DNA of 64,000 bases from the NCBI GenBank assembly GCA_012517315.1, contig JAAYVE010000024.1, forward strand, positions 186,001-250,000, written 5' to 3'. The notes under the pieces were generated by a model that was given only the letters and a program-made list of their open reading frames with translations, ran no database searches and was not told where the DNA came from. A program made the position numbers and the translations under genes. This DNA is from Deltaproteobacteria bacterium (GTDB taxonomy: Bacteria; Desulfobacterota; Syntrophobacteria; Syntrophobacterales; Syntrophobacteraceae). This document shows, piece after piece, positions 33,818-41,174 of this stretch (position 1 is the stretch's first letter; the number at the start of each line of letters is the position of its first letter).

Positions 33818-34425
33818 AAGAACCCGCATTTTTCACACAATTACAGGAGAAGTTCACGGCCCTCTCTCAGGCGCAGAAGGTTCTGCTGTTCGTCATGACG
33901 ATTCTCGTCTTGGGGGCCGCTTTCTATTTCATCACTTACAAGGATTTGACGCTCCAGGCTGACCGAGTGAAAAGGAACGTAGCGGAACAGGAGAAACGCC
34001 TGGCGACCCTGAAGCAGGCCGTCGCCCGGGTGGACTCCCTCAAGATCGAGATTGCCCAGGCGGAAGCCGACTTTGAAAACCTCCTCAGGCTGCTTCCGGA
34101 TCAGAAGGAACTGCCCGGACTCCTTGAGAGCGTTTCGGAACTGGGGGCCCAGGTGGGTTTGGAGAACATTCTTTTCCAGCCTCAGCCGGAGCAGCTAAGG
34201 GAGTTCTATGCGGCGATTCCGGTTCGGCTGGATCTCATCGGAACCTTCCATGAACTGGGGGTCTTTTTGGACAAGGTGAGCAAGCTTGACAGGATCCTGA
34301 AAGTGGAAAACCTCAGCCTGACGCGTCAGAAGGGGAGTCCTCGTCTGCAGGTGGGTTGCACCGTGGTCACCTATCGATTCATTGACAAGCCGCCGCAGGC
34401 GGCAGCGGGAGGCAAGAAGCAGTAA
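33814..34425 (+). CDS. pilO: type IV pilus biogenesis protein PilO
   Basis: A 203-residue inner-membrane protein with one membrane segment (about 22-44), a coiled coil (48-90) and a periplasmic domain with the PilO pattern (LLRLLPDQKELPGLLESVSELGAQVGLE; PVRLDLIGTFHELGVFLDKVSKLDRIL). It pairs with PilN in the alignment subcomplex. pilP, normally next, is missing here: pilQ follows about 90 bases later. Confidence 0.92.
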   Translation: MKEPAFFTQLQEKFTALSQAQKVLLFVMTILVLGAAFYFITYKDLTLQADRVKRNVAEQEKRLATLKQAVARVDSLKIEIAQAEADFENLLRLLPDQKELPGLLESVSELGAQVGLENILFQPQPEQLREFYAAIPVRLDLIGTFHELGVFLDKVSKLDRILKVENLSLTRQKGSPRLQVGCTVVTYRFIDKPPQAAAGGKKQ

Positions 34426-34515
34426 GGGGTGTAAAAGAGGGTCGGTTTGTCTTGTTAATAGGGGAACGAGTCAAACTGCGCAACGGAGGAAAGAGCTTAG
34501 AAATGAGGGGGCGTT

Positions 34516-36441
34516 ATGCGAAGGTACGACAAGATTCTGAGGGGCTTTCTTGTGTTGGGGCTCGCGTGTTTTGCCTGCTGGAGCTGTGCGGCGCCGGGGA
34601 CAGCAGGGAAGAGCGCCAAGGGGGATGCGGCGTCTGAACAGAAGGGCAAGCCATCCCAGGAGAAGATGGCGGCCGATCAGGGTGGAAGACTGCTGGGAGT
34701 TCAGATTCAGGATGCAGGGGATGAGGCGTCGGTGGTCATGACCGGAACCATGCCTTTTCACGATTACCAGTTTCGCCGCTTGGGGGAAGACCGCTTTGTG
34801 GTGGAATTGGCGGGGGTCAAGGACCGCACCAGCTTACCGGTGCTGCCGCCGTCTTCGGAAAAGGTGCGTTTGAGCTACGGTGAGGGAGGGGAGTCCGACC
34901 GGCTGCAGATTCTGGGGACCATGTACTCGCCCTTGGACCGATATGTCATGAACACCGCCGGAAACGATCTGGTTCTCAATCTCTATTTTTCGGGCAGCAA
35001 GGCCGGTTATGGCGCCGAAGCCGTGAGTCCACCTCTCGGACCTTCCCCTGCGGAAACCAGGACAAAGCCGGTTGCGAGGAAATCTTCCCAAAATCCGCGG
35101 GGAAAGAGTCAAGCAGCGACCAGGAGAACCCCGGCTCAGGCCCACGGCGATGAATCCGTGTTTGCCGCCGACACTCCCCCCGCCGCTGCGGGACTTGCAA
35201 AAAAACAATACGTCGGCAAGCCCATCAGCCTTGACCTGGTGGATGCCGACCTGCGCAATGTCTTGCGGCTCATCTCGGACCTGACGGGCATCAACCTGGT
35301 CATCGAACCGGATGTTGCGGGCCGGGTCACCTTGAAGGTGGAACGGGTGCCATGGGACCAAGTCCTGGACATGGTCCTTGCCATGAACAACCTGGGCAAG
35401 GAGCAGGTTGGTGGGGTCATTCGGATTGCGAGACAGGACAAGCTTAAACAAGAGTGGGACCAGACCAAGAACGAAATCCTTGCCAGGCAGGAACTGCTGG
35501 AGATTGCGAAGGACGTGGGAGACATAAACACCGTCTATTTCTCGGTGAATTATGCGCAGCCTGCTGACATCGCCAAGAAGATCGAGGTGAACAAAAGTGA
35601 AAAGGGAAGAGTAGAGGTGGATGACCGGAGCAGCCTCATCATCTACTCCGACTACCCTGCCCGCATAGAGAATGCGAGGCGTCTGCTCGCGAGGCTGGAC
35701 CGGGCGACTCCCCAGGTGCTCATTGAGGCCCGGATCGTCACCATGAGCTCGGACGTCACCAGGGATTTGGGGATCAACTGGAGAGTCCAGGGGCGAAGCG
35801 GGGCGGCGAAGTTGGGTGAGCCCACCTTTTCCCGGGATTTCGAGGTGAACATTCCCGCTCAAATCCCCTTTAGCTTCTCCATCGCCGAGGTGATCAACAA
35901 CACCTTGATGAATGTCGATCTTCTTCTGGCCGCCCAGGAGCAAATGGCCCGGGTCAATGTCCTGGCTGCACCCAAGGTCCTGACCCTGAACCACAAGAAG
36001 GCGGTCATCAACCAGGGTCAGCAGATTCCGTACCTCAAGCTCAGTGACCTGAACGTGGCTTCGACGGAATTCAAGGACGCAGTACTGGAACTGCAGGTGA
36101 CCCCACACATCACCCCGGACCGAAAGATCCGGCTGGAGATCCAGGCGAAGCAGGACGAACCGTCGGCCCAGACCTTCCAGGTGGGGACGAGCCTTGTGCC
36201 CGGTATCGACTCACGGAGGATCAACACGGAACTCCTGGTGGACGACGGGAACATCGTCGTCATCGGCGGTGTCCTGCGGCGCAACGACACAGAGGGGACC
36301 ACGGCTACTCCAGGCCTTTACAAGATCCCCATTCTCGGGCGCCTGTTCCGAATCGACAATACCCGGAACATTCGCCAGGAACTGGTCATCTTCATCAGTC
36401 CCAAGATCATCGAAGCCACGAGCCCTCCCACGAGGGGATAG
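34516..36441 (+). CDS. pilQ: type IV pilus secretin PilQ
   Basis: A 641-residue outer-membrane secretin. The N-terminus carries a signal peptide ending in a Cys (CWSC-AAPG), so it may be lipidated. One AMIN domain (about 55-165) precedes a low-complexity Pro/Ala/Lys linker (175-225), then the STN/N0 domain (SLDLVDADLRNVLRLISDLTGINLVI), an N1 domain, and the secretin core (VLIEARIVTMSSDVTRDLGINW, VNVLAAPKVLTLNHKKAVINQGQQIPY, VVIGGVLRRNDTE, PILGRLFRIDNT). It forms the pore through which the pilus leaves the cell. A PilP gene is absent between pilO and pilQ. Confidence 0.92.
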   Translation: MRRYDKILRGFLVLGLACFACWSCAAPGTAGKSAKGDAASEQKGKPSQEKMAADQGGRLLGVQIQDAGDEASVVMTGTMPFHDYQFRRLGEDRFVVELAGVKDRTSLPVLPPSSEKVRLSYGEGGESDRLQILGTMYSPLDRYVMNTAGNDLVLNLYFSGSKAGYGAEAVSPPLGPSPAETRTKPVARKSSQNPRGKSQAATRRTPAQAHGDESVFAADTPPAAAGLAKKQYVGKPISLDLVDADLRNVLRLISDLTGINLVIEPDVAGRVTLKVERVPWDQVLDMVLAMNNLGKEQVGGVIRIARQDKLKQEWDQTKNEILARQELLEIAKDVGDINTVYFSVNYAQPADIAKKIEVNKSEKGRVEVDDRSSLIIYSDYPARIENARRLLARLDRATPQVLIEARIVTMSSDVTRDLGINWRVQGRSGAAKLGEPTFSRDFEVNIPAQIPFSFSIAEVINNTLMNVDLLLAAQEQMARVNVLAAPKVLTLNHKKAVINQGQQIPYLKLSDLNVASTEFKDAVLELQVTPHITPDRKIRLEIQAKQDEPSAQTFQVGTSLVPGIDSRRINTELLVDDGNIVVIGGVLRRNDTEGTTATPGLYKIPILGRLFRIDNTRNIRQELVIFISPKIIEATSPPTRG

Positions 36442-36566
36442 GTTTCGATGGCTTAACATGTTTCCAAAGCCATGGCTGTGAAATGCGGGCGGAGGAACGC
36501 GGCTGATTCCCGGCGGTCGTCAGGCTGCCGGGATGAAAAGAAGGAAACCCGTAAGCAAGGTTGAGT

Positions 36567-37244
36567 ATGAGAAACCGCGATCGAACCAGGCGGATGCTTT
36601 TTGCCTGTGCTGTGCTGTTCCTGTTGCTGCTCAACACTGCCTGTTCCGCGCAGAAATCAGGGTCCAAGTTTGAGGCCCACCCTGAGAAGGAGACCCTTTC
36701 CGCCGAAAACAAGGGCGCTGTGGAGACACAAGGTGAGAGTGGGAAGGTTCAGATCGATTATCTCACTCCGGTGGCCATGATCAGGAACCCGGAGATTTTT
36801 GTCTACAAGGAAAAGCGGCGTCTTTACGTCATGCAGTCCAATGTCCTTGTGCGGGATTACCCCATTGCCCTTGGCCTGAACCCTGCCGGAGACAAGGAAA
36901 AGCTGGGAGACGGAAAGACCCCCGAGGGTGATTTTGTGATCTGTGGAAAGGAACCCATGGGGAGATTTCCCAAGGCCCTGGCGTTGAATTATCCAAGCAG
37001 GAAACACGTGGAGCGGGCTTACTTTTTGGGGATTTTGAGTTCCGCCCAGTTCAAGGAGATTTTGAAATCCTATGAAAAGGGTCAAGCCCCCACGGTGAAC
37101 ACATCTGTCGGCGAGCGGATCGCCATCCATGGCGGGGGAGCTCACCTGGACTGGACCAATGGCTGCATCGCGTTGTATGACAGTGATCTGGAGGAGTTGT
37201 TCCGTATAGCCACCGTAGGGACGAAGGTCTCCATCCGACCCTGA
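36567..37244 (+). CDS. L,D-transpeptidase (YkuD family) lipoprotein
   Basis: A 225-residue envelope protein. The signal peptide ends in a lipobox (LNTAC), so it is likely anchored to a membrane. The catalytic YkuD domain covers about 70-225 with the His/Cys signature IAIHGGG ... WTNGCIAL (catalytic Cys near 205). L,D-transpeptidases form 3-3 crosslinks or attach proteins to peptidoglycan. Start at ATG 36567; TTG at 36561 is an alternative. It follows pilQ in the same direction by about 125 bases and is closed by a GC-rich hairpin. Confidence 0.87.
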   Translation: MRNRDRTRRMLFACAVLFLLLLNTACSAQKSGSKFEAHPEKETLSAENKGAVETQGESGKVQIDYLTPVAMIRNPEIFVYKEKRRLYVMQSNVLVRDYPIALGLNPAGDKEKLGDGKTPEGDFVICGKEPMGRFPKALALNYPSRKHVERAYFLGILSSAQFKEILKSYEKGQAPTVNTSVGERIAIHGGGAHLDWTNGCIALYDSDLEELFRIATVGTKVSIRP

Positions 37245-37274
37245 CGGGAAGATCCCGGTTCGTCGATAATGGCC

Positions 37275-37308
37275 AGGGCCTCCGTCTGCCTTGATGCGGG
37301 GAGGCCCT
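37275..37308. terminator. hairpin between convergent genes
   Basis: AGGGCCTCC (37275-37283) pairs perfectly with GGAGGCCCT (37300-37308) around a 16-base loop; a T-rich tail (TTTGATTTCT) follows. Lying between two convergent genes, it probably acts as terminator for the transpeptidase gene and perhaps for both. Confidence 0.6.
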
Positions 37309-37319
37309 TTGATTTCTCC

Positions 37320-37754
37320 TCATTCCCCCCAGGACCGATCCAGAGCCTGCCGGTAGGAGGATTCCCAGGCGTTTTTCTCGAGCCACTCGTTGTAACTTTT
37401 GAGGACATATTTGGAAGGAAAGGCGGGGTTTTCCAGGTAGGCCGTTCCAGTTGCGAGAAACTCGTCTTTCATGGTGGAGATGAGGTCATCCTTTTCTTCT
37501 GCAGCAACGAAGTTTCGCACCTTGAGCTGCCGGAATTCCAGGCATTGGCCATGGACTGACGTGAAGGAGGAGTAAGCTCCCTCCGGGTCTGGAAGATCCT
37601 TGAAGTACTCGGGGAGCACCTCGACGGTCAGTGAAATCGCCAATGCCGCCTGCCACCTGCCGCCGGCGACTGGGTGGGATTCGTCTTTGAAACGGACCTT
37701 GAGTCCATTTCTCAGAGTTCGCTCTTCAATCGTTTTGCTCAAAGAGGATTCCAT
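37320..37754 (-). CDS. hypothetical protein of 144 residues
   Basis: I do not recognise this protein. It is soluble, without signal peptide or membrane segment, and reads like a compact alpha/beta domain: RTLRNGLKVRFKDESHPVAGGRWQAALAISLTVEVLPEYF near the start, then a helical C-terminus (LVKSYNEWL-type, Trp-rich). The composition is protein-like and the ORF faces pilQ and the transpeptidase gene from the other strand. Confidence 0.6.
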   Translation of the reverse strand: MESSLSKTIEERTLRNGLKVRFKDESHPVAGGRWQAALAISLTVEVLPEYFKDLPDPEGAYSSFTSVHGQCLEFRQLKVRNFVAAEEKDDLISTMKDEFLATGTAYLENPAFPSKYVLKSYNEWLEKNAWESSYRQALDRSWGE

Positions 37755-38079
37755 TGCTGCTCCACTCCGAAAACCGTCTCAAGGGTTGCGGGGAATCGCT
37801 CGTCGCCGTGCACAGCGGCTTGAAGCCGGGGCACACTGCAACGAGATAGACGAATGGTTGAGGAATCGCAAGAGCAAAACCAATGGTGTTGACTCAGGTA
37901 TTTCAAAGCGCTATTAAACATGAGCTTCGAAGCGAGCCGGAGACCGAGGATTGGCGGGGCCCCCTCGGCTGCGGAAGCGCCGCCTGGGTGGAACCGAGGG
38001 AGAAGGGTTCTCCAGCATGAGAGGGAGAGGCGTTGGGCTGTATTCAGACGAATGCTTGGCGTGAGAGGACCGACTTGAG
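37755..38079. other. divergent intergenic region, no gene seen
   Basis: A 325-base stretch between the 144-residue hypothetical gene and porG. No ribosome-site-preceded ORF, repeat or clear promoter was found. Confidence 0.4.
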
Positions 38080-38673
38080 ATGGGGAGAAAGTGCATCGAG
38101 GTGAGGTGGCATGGCCGGGGAGGGCAAGGTGCGGTCACAGCGGCGATGATCCTCTCGGAGGCGGCTTATTATGAAGGATACAAAGGAGTTACTGCCGCAC
38201 CGTTTTTCGGTGCCGAGCGTCGCGGAGCACCCATCCTGGCCACGAATCGTTTCGGATGGCGGCCCATCAGGACCTTTTCCATGGTGGACAACCCCGACGT
38301 TGTCGTGGTTCTGGACGATACGTTGCTGAAGGTTGTCAACGTGACGGCGGGGATTCGGCCCGATGGACTGGTGCTCATCAACTCAGCCAAGCCCCTAGAG
38401 GCGTTGCACTTGAACGCCGATGTCAATGTCGCCGTCACCGATGCCACAGGGTGTGCGAAGGAGGCCGGACTGGTGGTTGCCGGTTCGGTGCTTTTCAACA
38501 CGAGCATTCTCGGGGGATTTGCCAGGGCCACGGGACTGATCAGCCAGGAAAATATGGAGAAAGCCCTGAGAAATCATTTCCAGGGGGATGCGGCCGAAAA
38601 AAACGTCCTGGGAGCGAGGCTCGCCTACGATGCCACTGTGCTCCTTCGGGAATGCAGTCTCAAATGCGCGTGA
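38080..38673 (+). CDS. porG: 2-oxoacid:ferredoxin oxidoreductase gamma subunit
   Basis: A 197-residue gamma subunit of pyruvate/2-oxoacid:ferredoxin oxidoreductase. The N-terminus EVRWHGRGGQGAVTAAMIL is the family signature; FFGAERRGAP and NPDVVVVLDDTL follow. In the complete enzyme it works with alpha, beta and delta subunits to convert a 2-oxoacid and CoA to acyl-CoA, CO2 and reduced ferredoxin. The delta-type ferredoxin gene follows, but the alpha and beta genes do not: the next gene is queH on the other strand. Confidence 0.9.
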   Translation: MGRKCIEVRWHGRGGQGAVTAAMILSEAAYYEGYKGVTAAPFFGAERRGAPILATNRFGWRPIRTFSMVDNPDVVVVLDDTLLKVVNVTAGIRPDGLVLINSAKPLEALHLNADVNVAVTDATGCAKEAGLVVAGSVLFNTSILGGFARATGLISQENMEKALRNHFQGDAAEKNVLGARLAYDATVLLRECSLKCA

Positions 38674-38724
38674 AAGCGAACCGTGACATTCCCTATGGGA
38701 AACCGGGAAGGAATAAGGATCACA

Positions 38725-39021
38725 ATGAGCGGGACTGAGAAGGACAGGTTCATTCACGCACACTCCAAGGTGTGCAAGGGGGAAGCGGGGAAAACGGGAG
38801 ACTGGCGGAGTTCCAGGCCCCAAATCGACCCGTCCAAATGCACTCCCATGAAGAATCAGAGGCCCTCTTGCTTCATCTGCTGGCTCTACTGCCCGGATGG
38901 AGTGGTGAAGCGCTCCATCCCCGTAGAAATCGATCTCGATTACTGCAAGGGCTGTGGCATTTGTGCCGAGGAGTGTCCCACCAAGGCTATCACCATGGTG
39001 GAAGAGAAAAAGGATGCCTGA
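38725..39021 (+). CDS. porD: 2-oxoacid:ferredoxin oxidoreductase delta subunit (4Fe-4S ferredoxin)
   Basis: A 98-residue ferredoxin-like subunit. It has the clusters CFICWLYCPDG and CKGCGICAEECPTKAI; the second is a full CxxCxxCxxxCP, while the first is CxxCxxxCP with the first Cys of the usual motif replaced by Pro/Ser, or provided by Cys in KCTPMKN. The start at 38725 follows AAGGAT; an open frame continues upstream to 38683. Its usual partners alpha and beta are not adjacent. Confidence 0.85.
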   Translation: MSGTEKDRFIHAHSKVCKGEAGKTGDWRSSRPQIDPSKCTPMKNQRPSCFICWLYCPDGVVKRSIPVEIDLDYCKGCGICAEECPTKAITMVEEKKDA

Positions 39022-39035
39022 GACAGGTGCCCGAT

Positions 39036-39599
39036 TTATTGGGACTTTCCTTTCCCGATTTTGGGCGCGAAGCGTTCTTTTTCACTGTAGATACAGCCGC
39101 AGTACTGCTGACGATACATCTGCATCGCCTTTGCCTGTTCCTGTCCTTCCTTCCATCCGACCCTGAAGTCCTCGTAATGGAACGGGATTCCGTATTTTCG
39201 CGACGCCCCCTGGGCGATGGAGACGATGAGGGAATGATTCTGCCTTTTGCTGTATAAAAGGGTGGACGTGAAAGCATCGAAGCGGCTCTTTTTCGCCAAC
39301 CGGGCTGCTGTCTCGAGCCTGACTGCATAACAGTATGTGCACCGTTCCCTCTCCCGGAAGCACACATTCCTGAAAAAAGCCTCCAAGTCGTAATCCTCCC
39401 GTATGATGAGGGGAAGTTCTGCCCTCACCGCGAAAATCCGCAATGTTTCCAACCGTCTCTGGAATTCCTGGTAAGGTTGAATGTGCGGGTTATGGAAAAG
39501 GGCGTGCACGGACCAGCCCCCACTCCGCAGAGTCTTCAAGGGATAGACGGTGCAGGGGCCGCAGCATGAATGAAGAAGAATACGCTTGTCTCCGGGCAT
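39036..39599 (-). CDS. queH: epoxyqueuosine reductase QueH
   Basis: A 187-residue QueH (DUF208) protein that reduces epoxyqueuosine to queuosine in tRNA, replacing QueG in many anaerobes. It has the Cys pairs LLHSCCGPCTVYPL near residue 12, RERERCTYCYAVRLE near 85, and YCGCIYSEKER near the end, which bind an iron-sulfur cluster and a second metal site. The length is normal. It lies downstream of mpl on the same strand. Confidence 0.93.
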   Translation of the reverse strand: MPGDKRILLHSCCGPCTVYPLKTLRSGGWSVHALFHNPHIQPYQEFQRRLETLRIFAVRAELPLIIREDYDLEAFFRNVCFRERERCTYCYAVRLETAARLAKKSRFDAFTSTLLYSKRQNHSLIVSIAQGASRKYGIPFHYEDFRVGWKEGQEQAKAMQMYRQQYCGCIYSEKERFAPKIGKGKSQ

Positions 39600-39749
39600 T
39601 TCATCCTCCTCCTTTCCCTGAGCTTTTTCGCGTTCCGACGACCGGTTGCATCACATCTCCCCGCAGCTGAGCCCCAAGAGCAAGCAAACCCTGAGGTGGG
39701 ACCGATCCGGCCCCTGGCAGGGCATGTGGAGTTGAGGGGGGCGTCGATG

Positions 39750-41174
39750 TCATGAACCGTTCCGGAGCTTCTCGAAAAGCCGGTGGGGCAATCCGTCGAA
39801 GCTTCCATTGCTCATGGAGAGGACGAGGTCTCCCGGCGAGCAGAACTCCGCCAAGAAGGCCAGCAGAGCGTTCGTCTCCCGGAAGAAATGCGCGTTTCCC
39901 CCTTTCCGCGCTCCGATGGTCTCCACCAGCTTTTGCGCATCAAGGCGCTCCGTTGGAGGGATGGCTTCCATGCCCGGCGGCTCTTTAAGGCAAACGAGAT
40001 CCGCGTTGTCGAACGCCTCCGGGTAGGCGTCCTGAAAGACGGATCTGCGGCTGGAATTGCTCCTGGGTTCGAAAACGGCGATGATGCGGCGACGGGGAAA
40101 GAAGAGCCGCAACGCGTTGACTGTCTCCCGGACTGCCGTGGGATGATGTGCAAAGTCATCGATGACCAGGACTCCCTTGGCCTCACCTAGGATCTCCTGC
40201 CTGCGCTTGACGCCGCGGAAAGTCTGCAGTGCCGTTTGCACGGACTGGGGGCTCACTCCCACAACGGCCGCTGTGGCCACGACCGCCAGGAGATTGAAGA
40301 CATTGTGAAGACCCGGAAGATTGGAGGTGATCGTCTCCGTTTTCCGGACCAGAGGGTTGCGGTAAGTCACGAGCACCTCGCCGGGATGAAAATCCACGTG
40401 GAGAAGACGCCACTGGGCATTGGGGGAAAAGCCGAAAGAAACCAGTTTTCCGCGGCATTTCCGGCTGAGTTCCCAACAGCGGGGATCGTCGGCATTGATG
40501 ATCAGCACGCCGTCGGGGGTTACGAGGTCCACCAGTTGCTGAAAAGCATGCAACACGGCATGGAAGCTCGGGTAAATGTCGGCATGATCATACTCGATGC
40601 TTCCGATCACGCCGATATGCGGCTTGTAGTGGACGAATTTGGGAACTTTGTCGAAAAAGGCCGTATCGTATTCGTCCCCTTCCACGACCATGAGGTCGCC
40701 GTTGCCCAGGCGGTAGGCTTTCCCCCAGTTGTTCATGAAGGCTCCCACGAAAGCGCTCGGGTCCAGTCCCGCTTCGGCAAGGACCCATGTGAGGAGCGAT
40801 GTGGTGGTGCTTTTGCCGTGAGTTCCGGCGACGACGATGCTTCTGCTATCCCCGATGAAAAAACGGGAAATGGCCTGGGGCATGGAAAGGTAGGGAATGC
40901 CATTTTTCAGGACGTGCTGGGCTTCCGGGTTTTCCCTGCGAATGACGTTGCCGACGATGACCAGGTCCGGTGAGGCCCGACGGATGTTGTCTGCAGCGTA
41001 TCCCAGGTGGACGGGGATTCCGAGGCTTTCCAGATGTGTGCTCATGGGAGGGTAGACGTTCTGGTCCGACCCGGAAACCCGGTATCCCAGATCTATCAGC
41101 ATGCCGGCCAGCGATCCCATGGCGATGCCGCCGATTCCCATGAGGTAGATTCCAGGGGTTGTTTCATCCTTCAT
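39750..41174 (-). CDS. mpl: UDP-N-acetylmuramate:L-Ala-gamma-D-Glu-meso-DAP ligase
   Basis: A 474-residue Mur ligase that attaches a recovered tripeptide to UDP-MurNAc, returning it to peptidoglycan synthesis. Mpl features: the N-terminal IYLMGIGGIAMGSLAGMLIDLGYRVSGSD; the ATP loop VVAGTHGKSTTTSLL; and VGSIEYDHADIY and DDFAHHPTAV, which separate it from MurC. The start at 41174 overlaps the end of the upstream LD-carboxypeptidase fusion gene by 11 bases, so the two are coupled. The frame remains open for another 219 codons within that gene, but that part is a shadow. Confidence 0.88.
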   Translation of the reverse strand: MKDETTPGIYLMGIGGIAMGSLAGMLIDLGYRVSGSDQNVYPPMSTHLESLGIPVHLGYAADNIRRASPDLVIVGNVIRRENPEAQHVLKNGIPYLSMPQAISRFFIGDSRSIVVAGTHGKSTTTSLLTWVLAEAGLDPSAFVGAFMNNWGKAYRLGNGDLMVVEGDEYDTAFFDKVPKFVHYKPHIGVIGSIEYDHADIYPSFHAVLHAFQQLVDLVTPDGVLIINADDPRCWELSRKCRGKLVSFGFSPNAQWRLLHVDFHPGEVLVTYRNPLVRKTETITSNLPGLHNVFNLLAVVATAAVVGVSPQSVQTALQTFRGVKRRQEILGEAKGVLVIDDFAHHPTAVRETVNALRLFFPRRRIIAVFEPRSNSSRRSVFQDAYPEAFDNADLVCLKEPPGMEAIPPTERLDAQKLVETIGARKGGNAHFFRETNALLAFLAEFCSPGDLVLSMSNGSFDGLPHRLFEKLRNGS

